Assembly (NCBI RefSeq): GCF_900128995.1
Contig: NZ_FQUE01000002.1
Location: 479,853-543,852 of the forward strand
From: Loktanella atrilutea
GTDB taxonomy: Bacteria > Pseudomonadota > Alphaproteobacteria > Rhodobacterales > Rhodobacteraceae
DNA length: 64,000 bases
Direction of reading: 5' to 3'
In this document: piece by piece, positions 35,349-44,117 of the stretch
How positions within the stretch are numbered: the first letter of the stretch is position 1
How the letters are laid out: every line of letters begins with the position of its first letter
Program-made: the position numbers and the translations under genes
Notes under the pieces: model-generated
The model's input: only the letters and a program-made list of their open reading frames with translations
Told to the model about the DNA's origin: nothing
The model's database searches: none

Positions 35349-36607
35349 CCGACCTCAACCCGGTCGAGCGTATGGTCTATCGCACGCTGGTCTGGACATG
35401 GCCCTTCTATGCCATCGGCGCCCTTTACGTCGTGGGGCCTGTGCTGGCGTGGTCGCTGGGTGGCCTTGCCGTTCTGATCCTCTACCTCGGCGACGCCGTG
35501 CGCGACGACCTGCGGGCCACGGGGCCGGTGCCCGTCGTGGTCTGGCTCTGGATCATCGGCATGGCCGTCATGCTGATTGCCTTGTGGGTGGGTCACCTGA
35601 ACTGGTCGCTCGGCCTCAAGCAGACCATCAAGTCCTCCATCGGCTGGGCCAAGGGCTGGGCGCTGCTGGCGCTCTTTCCCTTCGCCGGTGCGGTGCTGCC
35701 GATCCGGCGCGGCGTTCTGGTCCGCGGTCAGTGCGTCGTGGGCCTTGGGACCCTGATCCTTGCCCCCCTGATGCTGGCCGCACCGCACATCGGCCTGCCG
35801 GAACGGATCTTCACCTCGCCGCTCAAGGCGATCGGTGGACCGGGGCCTGAATATTTCTCGGTCTTCATGTTCACCTGGGACCCGGCCAGCTGGACGCCGC
35901 GCTGGCAGTTCTACGCCCCGTGGTCGCCCTTCGCAGCTCTTCTGGGCGTGGTTCAGGTGCTCTTCGCGCTGGAAGACCCGGACCGCCGCTGGCGTCGCAT
36001 CGGGATCGCCGCGGGTCTTCTGATGATCTTCGCCTCCAAGTCGCGCATGGGCCTCGTCGGCCTCGCCGCCTGCACCGTCGCCCCGCGGATGATGCCCCTG
36101 ATCCTGCGGGGCTGGGCGTGGCGCGTCCTGTCGGGCCTCACCGCCTCCCTCGCCATCTCCGGCGCGGCGCTGGCCGCGGCGGCCAAGGATGCGGTCTCCG
36201 CCTTCAAGGGGGCCCGCGCCGACAGCACCCGCGTCCGCGAGACGTTGCAACGCATCGCCACCGAACGCTGGCGGGCCGAGGCGGTCTGGTTCGGCCACGG
36301 CACCGTGCAGCCGGGGTCCCACGCGGTCGAATACATGCCCATCGGCAGCCATCACACGTGGTATGGCCTGCTCTTCGTCAAGGGTCTGGTGGGTTTCGGC
36401 GCCCTGCTGGTGCCGCTCGTCTGGCAGACCCTCCTGACCCTGCGCGACGCCACCTGCAGCCCCCGCGGTCGCCTGCCCATGGGCCTGATGATGACCATCA
36501 TCCTGCTGACCTTCGGCGAGAACCTCGAGATCGAAGCCTACCTCCTGTGGCCCGCCCTCCTCCTGCTGGGCATTCATGCGCAAGAGATGCAGAGCAGCGA
36601 GATCTGA
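35345..36607 (+). CDS. Wzy-like O-antigen/EPS polymerase or ligase
   Basis: 420-residue inner-membrane protein with about 10-11 hydrophobic segments and the Wzy_C-type large periplasmic loop. The block RMGLVGLAA, a long Arg-rich loop (about 280-330) and GSHHTWYGLLFVKGLVGFGALLVPL fit the family, where H-x-TWYG-type loops carry the functional residues. Translationally coupled to the co-polymerase by a 4-bp ATGA overlap. Expected to polymerise flipped repeat units in the periplasm. Confidence 0.83.
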   Translation: MTDLNPVERMVYRTLVWTWPFYAIGALYVVGPVLAWSLGGLAVLILYLGDAVRDDLRATGPVPVVVWLWIIGMAVMLIALWVGHLNWSLGLKQTIKSSIGWAKGWALLALFPFAGAVLPIRRGVLVRGQCVVGLGTLILAPLMLAAPHIGLPERIFTSPLKAIGGPGPEYFSVFMFTWDPASWTPRWQFYAPWSPFAALLGVVQVLFALEDPDRRWRRIGIAAGLLMIFASKSRMGLVGLAACTVAPRMMPLILRGWAWRVLSGLTASLAISGAALAAAAKDAVSAFKGARADSTRVRETLQRIATERWRAEAVWFGHGTVQPGSHAVEYMPIGSHHTWYGLLFVKGLVGFGALLVPLVWQTLLTLRDATCSPRGRLPMGLMMTIILLTFGENLEIEAYLLWPALLLLGIHAQEMQSSEI

Positions 36608-36730
36608 GGCCTGCGGGGCTTGGACATCGGCCAATCCATGACGGTTGCCGGAGAAGCGTTTGCAGGGCCCCGACGGCCACTACCGCATGGCTCTCGCGGC
36701 TGCCGACAACCGAACCCGACTGCCAGACGA

Positions 36731-38377
36731 TCAGGCGCGGAAGGTGTCGAGCGAACTCCGAAGCGCTTGCAACGCTGCGTGAACATTGCCGCGCGACCCG
36801 ATATCGGCCAGCAGCCCCTCGACCTTGGGCTGCAGGAATCCGTCCATGTCGTCCCACACGATGGTCCGCGCCTTGTCCGGTCGCCCCGCGGCGGCCACAC
36901 GCGCTGCCTCGTACAGGGGCACCGTCGCCGGCGACAGGATGTCGCGCGCATCGCAGGACCCCGTCTCGACCCGTGACCGCACCTCGACCGCCTGCACGCC
37001 GGTCAGAAGGGCGGCGGCAAGGAAATGCTCGGTCACGTCCATCTGGTCGCGGGCAAGGTTGGCCGCATTCATCGCCTGGCTGTTGATGTTCTGATTGTAC
37101 ATCTCGGCATGGGTCGGAAAGCGGTCGGCCACGCTCTGCCCCAGATAGGAAATCTGCGTGGACATCTGGTTCATCCCGATATGCAGCGATTTCAGCCCCA
37201 CGTTCACGCCGGTGTCCATGTTGCCGACCAGCGCAGGCGTCAGGCCGTTCGAGAAGGCTGGCGTGATCATCAGCGCGATCTGGCTGTCGATATGCTTGCA
37301 CATCAGGCCGATCAGATAGCGCGTGCTGTCCATCGCGATCGCCGTGTATTGCGCGAGGAAGTTGCCGGTATGAAAGGTCTCGCCCGTCGCGGGGTTGATC
37401 AGCGGGTTGTCGTTGGCGGTATTGGCCTCTGTCTCGATCTGCCGGGCGGCCGTCGACAGGCCATCCACGATGGGGCCAAAGAACTGCGGCAGACAGCGGA
37501 TGCCGTAGCGATCTTGGATCAGGTCGCCCTTGCGCCGCGCCCGATCACCGCCGGCTTCCGAGCGGATGGTCCTGCCGCCCGTCAGAAGCTCTGCCATGCG
37601 GGCGGCGGACCAGACCTGGCCGGGGTGCGGCTTCTGGGCGTGGATATAGGGATCGAAGCTCTGGTCGGTCGCAAGAAGGGCCTGCGCAAAGAGGGCGTGG
37701 ACGCCCAGCGCCATCGTCGCGGCATCCAGCGCCCGGGCCATCACGTTGGCGGCGACCCCCGTGCAGGCCCCGGTGCCGTTGTTCAGCGCCAGCCCCTCCT
37801 TCGGATCGGGGTCCATGGGCGTAAAGCCGAGCTTGGCCAGCACGGTATGGCAGTCGAGCGTCTCTCCATCCAGATCGACGAGGAATTCGGGCGAGAGGCC
37901 GAGGATCGACGCGCCGATGTACGTCAGCGGCACCAGATCGCCGGAGGCCCCGATGGACCCGCGCTGGTACACCTGCGGCGATGCGCCAGCGTTGAGGAAC
38001 GCGACCAGGCGTTCGATCAGCGCGATCCGCACGCCCGAGGCGCCCCGCATCAACGAATTTGCCCGCAGCAGCATCGCGGCGCGCACATCCGCATCCGGCA
38101 GCCTTGGCCCGGTGGTCGACTTGTGCTGCCACAGCGCAATCTTCTGCACGTCGATCAGCTGATCGCGCGTGACGTGCACATCCGCCATGCCACCGAAAAG
38201 CGTGGTCACGCCATAGATCTCCTCACCGCGTTCGACGGCGCGGGCGATCACGTCGCGCGACCCGTGCACCCGTGCAAGAACGTCGGCATCGCCGGTGATG
38301 GCGACCTTCGCCCCTCCGCGCGCAACCGCATCGATATCGGCAAGCGTCAGGCTTGCGCCATCCAGCGTGATCGTCAT
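36731..38377 (-). CDS. MIO-type aromatic amino acid ammonia-lyase homologue, atypical substrate motifs
   Basis: 548 residues, PAL/HAL/TAL superfamily. The MIO triad Ala144-Ser145-Gly146 (GSIGASGDLVPL) is intact, as are NNGTGACTG and the QNINSQ-type block (YNQNINSQAMN). Two substrate-site elements differ from known classes: YGVTTLFGG at 55-63 instead of YGVNTGFG, and Gln84-His85 (ALWQHKSTTG) where HAL has Ser-His, TAL His-Leu and PAL Phe-Leu in my manual alignment. The start at 38377 has GGAGGGG upstream. It is divergent from a TRAP transporter/dehydratase operon. Elimination of ammonia from an amino acid is likely; the substrate is unknown. Confidence 0.85.
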   Translation of the reverse strand: MTITLDGASLTLADIDAVARGGAKVAITGDADVLARVHGSRDVIARAVERGEEIYGVTTLFGGMADVHVTRDQLIDVQKIALWQHKSTTGPRLPDADVRAAMLLRANSLMRGASGVRIALIERLVAFLNAGASPQVYQRGSIGASGDLVPLTYIGASILGLSPEFLVDLDGETLDCHTVLAKLGFTPMDPDPKEGLALNNGTGACTGVAANVMARALDAATMALGVHALFAQALLATDQSFDPYIHAQKPHPGQVWSAARMAELLTGGRTIRSEAGGDRARRKGDLIQDRYGIRCLPQFFGPIVDGLSTAARQIETEANTANDNPLINPATGETFHTGNFLAQYTAIAMDSTRYLIGLMCKHIDSQIALMITPAFSNGLTPALVGNMDTGVNVGLKSLHIGMNQMSTQISYLGQSVADRFPTHAEMYNQNINSQAMNAANLARDQMDVTEHFLAAALLTGVQAVEVRSRVETGSCDARDILSPATVPLYEAARVAAAGRPDKARTIVWDDMDGFLQPKVEGLLADIGSRGNVHAALQALRSSLDTFRA

Positions 38378-38497
38378 GGCATCCCCTCCCAAATTGTCCG
38401 ACTCGTGCGGCGGACTTGCTGAATGAAAATGCATAAGCCATTGTCAAACTGCAATCCGACCGGTTCGAGTCGGGCGCGCAAAACCGGGAGGAAGACC

Positions 38498-39505
38498 ATG
38501 AAGATCATCAGGATGATGGCCTGCGCTACGCTTGCCGCCATCACGACAGGAGCGGTCACAGCGCAGGAGGTGACGCTGAGGCTTTCCCATTGGGTGCCGC
38601 CGACGCACCCGATCCAGACCATGGGCATCGAGCCTTGGGTCAAGTCGCTGTCAGAGGCATCGGACGGCCGCATCGCCGTGACGATCTTTCCGGCCCAGCA
38701 GCTGGGCGCCGCGCCCGACCACTACGACATGGCCCGCGACGGCATCGCCGACATCACCTATACCAACCCGGGCTATCAGGCCGGGCGCTTTCCGATCTAC
38801 AGCCTGATCGAAATTCCGTTTCTGGCCGACGATGCCATCGGCGGCGCGCAGGCGATGCACGAATGGTACGCCCCGATTGCGGAAACCGAGATGCCGGACG
38901 TCAAGTTCTGCCTTGCCAACCCCCACGATCCGGGAACCTTCCATTCCAAGAACCCGATCAAGGTCCCGGCCGACATCGACGGCCTGAACGTCCGCCCCGC
39001 ACATGCGACCATGTCGCGCTTCATCAGCTCTCTCGGCGGCGGCCCGGTTCAGGTGCCGGCCCCCGAAGCCCGCGAAGCCATCGCCAACGGCACGGCGGAC
39101 GCCATCACTTTTCCCTGGAACTCCGTCTACATCTTCGGCGTCGACAGCGAGACGAAGTACCATCTCGACATGCCGTTCTACATCTCGGCGCAGCTTCTGC
39201 TGATCAACAAGGATACCTACAATGGGATGCCCGAGGATCTGAGGCAGATCCTCGACGATCACTGCACGCCGGAATGGTCCCGGAAATTCTCGGAAGGCTG
39301 GGCCAAGGACGAAGCCTCCGGTCGCCAGAAGATGATCGACAGCGGCGAACACACGCTCTACGCGCCCACCGACGAAGAGGTGCAGTTGTGGCGTGACGCC
39401 GCCGCACCCCTGATCGAGGAGTGGAAGACCGAGGTGGGGGCCGACGCACAGGGCTACTACGACGGCTACATCGAGGCGCTCGAGCGCCACGACGCCCGCT
39501 ACTGA
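38498..39505 (+). CDS. TRAP transporter periplasmic solute-binding protein (DctP family)
   Basis: 335 residues. The signal peptide ends near GAVTAQEV (about residue 22). DctP blocks: LRLSHWVPPTHPIQTMGIEPWVKSL, GIADITYTNPGYQAGRFP, and the carboxylate-anchoring region LNVRPAHATMSRFISSLGG with conserved Arg. It binds an organic acid and delivers it to DctQM. The ATG at 38498 has GGGAGGAAG 4-5 bp upstream. Separated from dctQ by 42 bp holding a GC-rich hairpin. Confidence 0.92.
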   Translation: MKIIRMMACATLAAITTGAVTAQEVTLRLSHWVPPTHPIQTMGIEPWVKSLSEASDGRIAVTIFPAQQLGAAPDHYDMARDGIADITYTNPGYQAGRFPIYSLIEIPFLADDAIGGAQAMHEWYAPIAETEMPDVKFCLANPHDPGTFHSKNPIKVPADIDGLNVRPAHATMSRFISSLGGGPVQVPAPEAREAIANGTADAITFPWNSVYIFGVDSETKYHLDMPFYISAQLLLINKDTYNGMPEDLRQILDDHCTPEWSRKFSEGWAKDEASGRQKMIDSGEHTLYAPTDEEVQLWRDAAAPLIEEWKTEVGADAQGYYDGYIEALERHDARY

Positions 39506-39514
39506 TCACGTGAA

Positions 39515-39536
39515 CGGGCGGCCCCGGTGCCGCCCG
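39515..39536 (+). terminator. Intercistronic hairpin after the TRAP binding protein gene
   Basis: CGGGCGGC and GCCGCCCG form a perfect 8-bp stem with a 6-nt loop, 9 bp after the dctP-like stop and 12 bp before the dctQ-like start. No T-run follows. As with the hairpin in the dipeptide operon, it would protect the binding-protein message and lower expression of the membrane subunits. Confidence 0.65.
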
Positions 39537-39547
39537 CCGCATCACAC

Positions 39548-40072
39548 ATGAAAAATCTGGAAAAATCACTCGCGCGGATGTCGCACGGCATCGAGGTCGT
39601 GGCCGGCCTGATCATGGGTCTGGTCACCCTGCTGGTCGTGGCCTCCGCGGTGGGGCGGTATCTCTTCGCATACCCGCTTCCCGACGCCTTCGACATGTCG
39701 CGCCTCCTGCTCGGGGCGGCGATCATGTGGGGCTTTGCCAGCGTCGGCTACCGCGGGTCCCACATCAAGGTCGATATCCTCGCCGAACGCTTGCCGCCGG
39801 GCCCGCGCCGCTGGATCGATACCTTCGCCTGGACCGTGCTGCTGATCTTTGCCGTCCTTCTGGCGTGGAAGCTGTTCGGCCGCGTCTCGAGCGCCGCCGC
39901 CAGCAACGAATCCACCATGGACCTGCGCCTGCCCGCCTGGCCGATGATGGGACTGATCTGGCTGGGCGTGCTGGTCAGCGTGCCCGCGATCCTCGCACGG
40001 CTGATCCTGATCGTGACGGGCCGGGGCACGCTGGATCCCTATGAAAGCATCGACGTGAAGGACGAGGCATGA
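39548..40072 (+). CDS. TRAP transporter small membrane subunit (DctQ family)
   Basis: 174 residues with four transmembrane segments (about 15-38, 50-70, 85-105, 125-148). The GSHIKVDILAERLPPGPRRWIDT block is the DctQ hallmark. The ATG at 39548 is used; a GTG 21 bp earlier in frame falls in the hairpin. It overlaps dctM by 4 bp. Confidence 0.88.
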   Translation: MKNLEKSLARMSHGIEVVAGLIMGLVTLLVVASAVGRYLFAYPLPDAFDMSRLLLGAAIMWGFASVGYRGSHIKVDILAERLPPGPRRWIDTFAWTVLLIFAVLLAWKLFGRVSSAAASNESTMDLRLPAWPMMGLIWLGVLVSVPAILARLILIVTGRGTLDPYESIDVKDEA

Positions 40073-41361
40073 GCGGCGACCTGATCGCGATCTCGGGGTT
40101 CGTCGCGCTGTTCGCCATGATGATCCTGCGGGTGCCCATCGGCGTGGCGATGGGTCTCGTCGGCGTCGGCGGATTTGCCGCCGTGGCGGGCTGGAAGCCC
40201 GCGCTGAACCTTCTGGCGCAATCGCCGATCCGCACGGTCACCGACTTCAACCTCACCCTCATTCCCTTCTTCGTCCTCATGGGTGTGCTGGCAACCAATT
40301 CCGGCATGTCGCGCGAGTTGTTCCGGACCGGTCGCCACTGGTTCGGCTTCATGCGGGGCGGCATGGCCATGTCGACCATCGGCGCATGTGCCGGGTTCGC
40401 CGCGATCTGCGGGTCGTCCGTCGCGACCGCGGCGACCATGACGAAGATCGCTCTGCCCGAAATGAAGCAGGCCGGCTACCCGGACGAGGTCTCGACCGGG
40501 GTCATCGCGGCGGGCGGCACGCTCGGCATCCTGATCCCGCCCTCCGTGGTGCTGGCGGTCTATGGCTACATCACCGAACAGGACGTGGGCGTGCTGTTCA
40601 TCGCGGGCATCGTGCCCGGCATCATCGCCATCGGCATGTACATGCTCGCCGTCCGCCTCGCCTACGGCAGCCGTCTGCCGGCAGGAGAGACGTTCGACCT
40701 GCGGCAGGCCGTCGCGTCGCTGGCAGGCGTCTGGGCGGTCATGCTGCTCTTCATCCTCATCATCGGCTCGATATACTTCGGCTTCACCACGGCGACGGAG
40801 GCGGCCGCCGTGGGATCGTTCCTGACTGCGCTGATCGGCATCCTGCGGCGGCGGCTCTCGGCCCGCCTCCTCCTCGACAGCCTTGTCGAGGCGCTGCGGA
40901 CCTCGGTCGCGATCTACACGATCCTGATCGGCGCGATCCTCTTCGGATACTTCCTCGCCGTCACGCAGAGCCCGCAGAAGATCACCGCCTGGCTCGTGGC
41001 GCTGGATCTGGGGGCCTACGGCACGCTCGCGCTGATCCTGCTTTTCTTCGTCATCATGGGCTGCATCCTCGATGCGATGGCGATGATCATCCTGCTGGTG
41101 CCCATCGTGTTTCCGATCGTCACCAAGCTCGGGTTCGACCCGATCTGGTTCGGCGTCATCATCGTGATGACCGTGGAACTGGGCCTGATCACGCCGCCGG
41201 TGGGGATGAACGTCTTCGTCATCAATTCCATCGCACGGGACGTCTCCCTGACGCAGATCTTCCGGGGTGTGCTGCCCTTCGTCGCCGCCGACATCATCCG
41301 CCTCGTCCTGCTGGTGGCGTTCCCGGTCCTCGTCCTCTGGCTGCCGACGACCATGCAATGA
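40069..41361 (+). CDS. TRAP transporter large permease (DctM family)
   Basis: 430 residues, about 12 transmembrane segments plus re-entrant loops. DctM blocks: LIPFFVLMGVLATNSGMSRELF, GGTLGILIPPSVVLAVYGYITEQDVG, and a C-terminal GLITPPVGMNVFVINSIARDV. Sodium-driven uptake of the acid bound by the DctP-like protein. It overlaps the dehydratase start by 4 bp (ATGA), so transport and dehydration are one transcription-translation unit. Confidence 0.92.
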   Translation: MSGDLIAISGFVALFAMMILRVPIGVAMGLVGVGGFAAVAGWKPALNLLAQSPIRTVTDFNLTLIPFFVLMGVLATNSGMSRELFRTGRHWFGFMRGGMAMSTIGACAGFAAICGSSVATAATMTKIALPEMKQAGYPDEVSTGVIAAGGTLGILIPPSVVLAVYGYITEQDVGVLFIAGIVPGIIAIGMYMLAVRLAYGSRLPAGETFDLRQAVASLAGVWAVMLLFILIIGSIYFGFTTATEAAAVGSFLTALIGILRRRLSARLLLDSLVEALRTSVAIYTILIGAILFGYFLAVTQSPQKITAWLVALDLGAYGTLALILLFFVIMGCILDAMAMIILLVPIVFPIVTKLGFDPIWFGVIIVMTVELGLITPPVGMNVFVINSIARDVSLTQIFRGVLPFVAADIIRLVLLVAFPVLVLWLPTTMQ

Positions 41362-43055
41362 GGCGGTTCCCCACCATCTACTCCACCCTGATGCGCGAGA
41401 ACGCGAAGGCGTTCCTCTACGGCATGGGCATGACCGACGCGGACATCGCCAAGCCCCAGATCGCCATCGCCCACACGGGCGGCGGCATGAGCCCCTGCAA
41501 CATGAACCTCGGCGCGCAGGCGGCCATGGCCGCCGAAGGGGTGCGCCGCGCGGCGGGCTATCCGCACGAGACGCCCGTCGTGTCGGTCTCGGACGGTCTG
41601 ACCATGGCGCATGCGGGCATGCGCTTCTCGCTCATCTCGCGCGAACTGATCGCCGACAGTATCGAGGCGACGATGCGCGCCCATTGCTGGGACGGCCTGA
41701 TCGCCATCGGGGCCTGCGACAAGAACCTGCCGGGCATGATGATGGCTATAGTGCGGGTCAATGCCCCCGGCGTGTTCCTGCACGGCGGCGCGACCCTCCC
41801 CGGCATCGTGCGCGGGCGCGAGGTCTCTGCCCTCGATGCCTTCGAGACTGTGGGGCGGATGATCGCCGGTGACGCGGATCGCGCGGAGCTCGACGACTAC
41901 CAGCGCCACGCCATCCCCGGCCCGGGGGCCTGCGCCGGGCAGTTCACCGCAAACACGATGGGCATGGTGTCGGAGGCGCTGGGCCTGTCGCCCGTGGGCG
42001 TATCGATGGTGCCCGCCGCGGACCCGACGCGGGAAGCGCTGCTGCATCGGGCCGCCCGTGCCCTTGTCGCGGCCATCGACGGCGACGGGCCGCTGCCCCG
42101 CGACATCGTCACCCGCGCCGCCATTGAAAACGCCTGCGCCATCGTCGCGGCGACCGGTGGCTCGACCAATGCTGCGCTGCACATCCCGGCCATCGCGCAC
42201 GAGGCCGGCATCGACTTCGGCATCGCCGATGCCGCCCGCATCTTCCAGCGCACGCCGCTGATCGGAAACCTCAGCCCCGGGGGCCAATACCTCGCCACCC
42301 ACGTCAACGCCATCGGCGGCACACCCGTCATCCTGAAAGAACTGATCGCCGGCGGCTATGTCGACGGCACGACACTGACCGTCACCGGTCAGACGCTGGC
42401 CGAGGCCGTCGCGGATGCCCTGCCACCGGACGGCGAGGTGATCCGCCCCCTGTCGAACCCCATCGCGCCGACCGGCGGCGTCGTGGTCCTGACCGGCAAC
42501 CTCTGCCCGAAGGGTGCGCTTCTGAAGGTCGCGGGCCTGCCCTCCCTGACCTTTCGCGGCCCTGCCCGCGTCTTCGACGGCGAAGCCGCCGCGCAGAAGG
42601 CGGTCGAGACCCGCGCCTATGGTGAAGGCGAGGTCCTGGTGGTGCGCGGCGAAGGCCCGAAGGGCGCGCCGGGCATGAAGGAGATGCTGGGGATCACCGC
42701 GCTGCTTTACGGGCAGGGCATGGGTGCCAGAACGGCGCTGCTGACCGACGGCCGCTTCTCCGGCGCCTCGCGGGGCATGTGCATCGGCTACGCCTCGCCC
42801 GAGGCGGCGGTGGGCGGCCCGATCGCGCTGGTCGAGGACGGCGACATCATCGCCATCGATGCCCGCTCCGATGTCTCCAGCATCACGCTGGAGGTCGACG
42901 AGGCCACGCTGGAACGGCGCCGCGCCGCCCGGGGCACACCCGCCCTGCCCCGTCACGGCGGTTTGCTGGAGAAATATGCCGCCTCGGTGCAGGGGGCCGA
43001 GCGCGGCGCGGTCACCCATTCCGGGGCCGTGGACACGCGTGGAGATCTCGACTGA
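41358..43055 (+). CDS. IlvD/Edd-family iron-sulfur dehydratase
   Basis: 565 residues. The three cluster cysteines are visible: Cys47 (SPCNMNLG), Cys120 (GACDKNLPGMM) with adjacent Lys122, and Cys192 (GACAGQFTANTM). C-terminal blocks NPIAPTGGVVVLTGNLCPKGA and LLTDGRFSGASRGMCIGYASPEA complete the family. Members dehydrate 2,3-dihydroxy acids or sugar acids. Being fused by overlap to a TRAP permease, it is more likely catabolic than the housekeeping branched-chain enzyme. The start at 41358 was chosen for the ATGA overlap; the frame is open much further upstream without meaning. Confidence 0.88.
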   Translation: MRRFPTIYSTLMRENAKAFLYGMGMTDADIAKPQIAIAHTGGGMSPCNMNLGAQAAMAAEGVRRAAGYPHETPVVSVSDGLTMAHAGMRFSLISRELIADSIEATMRAHCWDGLIAIGACDKNLPGMMMAIVRVNAPGVFLHGGATLPGIVRGREVSALDAFETVGRMIAGDADRAELDDYQRHAIPGPGACAGQFTANTMGMVSEALGLSPVGVSMVPAADPTREALLHRAARALVAAIDGDGPLPRDIVTRAAIENACAIVAATGGSTNAALHIPAIAHEAGIDFGIADAARIFQRTPLIGNLSPGGQYLATHVNAIGGTPVILKELIAGGYVDGTTLTVTGQTLAEAVADALPPDGEVIRPLSNPIAPTGGVVVLTGNLCPKGALLKVAGLPSLTFRGPARVFDGEAAAQKAVETRAYGEGEVLVVRGEGPKGAPGMKEMLGITALLYGQGMGARTALLTDGRFSGASRGMCIGYASPEAAVGGPIALVEDGDIIAIDARSDVSSITLEVDEATLERRRAARGTPALPRHGGLLEKYAASVQGAERGAVTHSGAVDTRGDLD

Positions 43056-43525
43056 TGGAACCCAATCCCTATGACCCGCGCCTGCGGGACGATCTGACCG
43101 ACAACGAGAAGACCATCCTGCGCTTCATGGACGAGGTGATGCACGGCAACGACCTCTCGCTCCTCGATGAGCTGGTGGCGGAGGATTACATCCAGCACAC
43201 CCCCGGCATCGGACAGGGCCGCAAGGGCGTGCGCAAATATATCGAGGAGGTCGGCCACCGGCGGCCGGGACGGCACGACTGGCGACCGGTGCAGATCTTC
43301 TCGCAAGGCGACATGGTGATCCTGCACAAGATCAGCGGCACCCATGTCTTCGCCGACTTCGTCCGCTTCAACGACAGGGGCCAGATGGTCGAACATTGGG
43401 ACGTCGTGCAGCCGCACCCAGAACCCGGCTACGACCCGATGCGACCCTCGACGGAAAACCTCGACCGCTTCAGGACATTGTTCGATCTGGATCAGTCCAG
43501 TGCGAACAGCGACACGATCACCTGA
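43055..43525 (+). CDS. SnoaL-like (NTF2-fold) protein of the TRAP/dehydratase cluster
   Basis: 156 residues. NTF2-like cone fold signature: ILRFMDEVMHGNDLSLLDELVAEDYIQHTPGIGQGRKG, then DMVILHKISGTHVFADFVRFNDRGQMVEHWDVVQ, the classic SnoaL pattern. Its start overlaps the dehydratase stop as TGATG. Small cytoplasmic proteins of this fold act as isomerases, cyclases or dehydratases. Role in this pathway unknown. The last 34 bp overlap the convergent DUF3237 gene. Confidence 0.85.
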   Translation: MEPNPYDPRLRDDLTDNEKTILRFMDEVMHGNDLSLLDELVAEDYIQHTPGIGQGRKGVRKYIEEVGHRRPGRHDWRPVQIFSQGDMVILHKISGTHVFADFVRFNDRGQMVEHWDVVQPHPEPGYDPMRPSTENLDRFRTLFDLDQSSANSDTIT

Positions 43526-43959
43526 CCCTTCAGCCGCGCGCCGCTGCCGACGAACAGCGTCCGGTTGACCCAGGCATAGCGCGGATCGCCGGTTTCCAGC
43601 CGCGCGTGGGTGCGCATGTAGTAGGTGGCCGGATCGACGTCCTCCCCCCGGGCAACGGCGGCGATCACATCGGCGGGGCCGTGGCGAAAGCCGTAGTTCC
43701 TGATCTCGATCGTCGCTCCGTCCTCGGTCTCGAACCCGTAGCGTGTGTCAAGTTCCGCTAAGCCATCGGCAAAGATGGTCTGCCAGTCGGCGCCGAGGTT
43801 CAGGATCGTGCCATTGAGGCGCGGCCCCGAAACCCGCCCCCCCACGATGGGAACGATCCGTCGTCGCCCTGCACGCCCCGCCCCCATCTCGCGCAGCGGC
43901 CCAAGCGAGACCTCCAGATCGCAGACATGAGTGAGACCGGGAGGTGCAATTCTAGACAT
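43492..43959 (-). CDS. DUF3237 family protein
   Basis: 155 residues. A beta-rich small protein with the family pattern: GLTHVCDLEVSLGPLREMGAGRAGRRRIVPIVGGRVSGPRLNGTILNLGADWQ, then GFRHGPADVI and the C-terminal RTLFVGSGARLKGQVIVSLFAL. No biochemical function is known for certain for the family. It converges on the SnoaL-like gene with a 34-bp tail-to-tail coding overlap. Probably belongs to the same metabolic neighbourhood. Confidence 0.82.
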   Translation of the reverse strand: MSRIAPPGLTHVCDLEVSLGPLREMGAGRAGRRRIVPIVGGRVSGPRLNGTILNLGADWQTIFADGLAELDTRYGFETEDGATIEIRNYGFRHGPADVIAAVARGEDVDPATYYMRTHARLETGDPRYAWVNRTLFVGSGARLKGQVIVSLFALD

Positions 43960-44117
43960 AGGTTCGTCCGCCGTCAGGTTCTGGTGACCCGATCCTACCC
44001 TGCCGGTCCATCGCAGACCAGCCGACCTAACAGGATGCCGCTTTGCCTAGACCGGCGCTTTGGCGTCTCCGGTTACGGCCCATAATGCTTGAATATAGTG
44101 CCGGTGGCTCATCTGGA

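Noticed and set aside
40386..41357. Frame continuous upstream of the IlvD-like start, suggesting a fused 889-residue protein
   Set aside because: It is the out-of-frame reading of dctM; the ATGA overlap at 41358 marks the real start.
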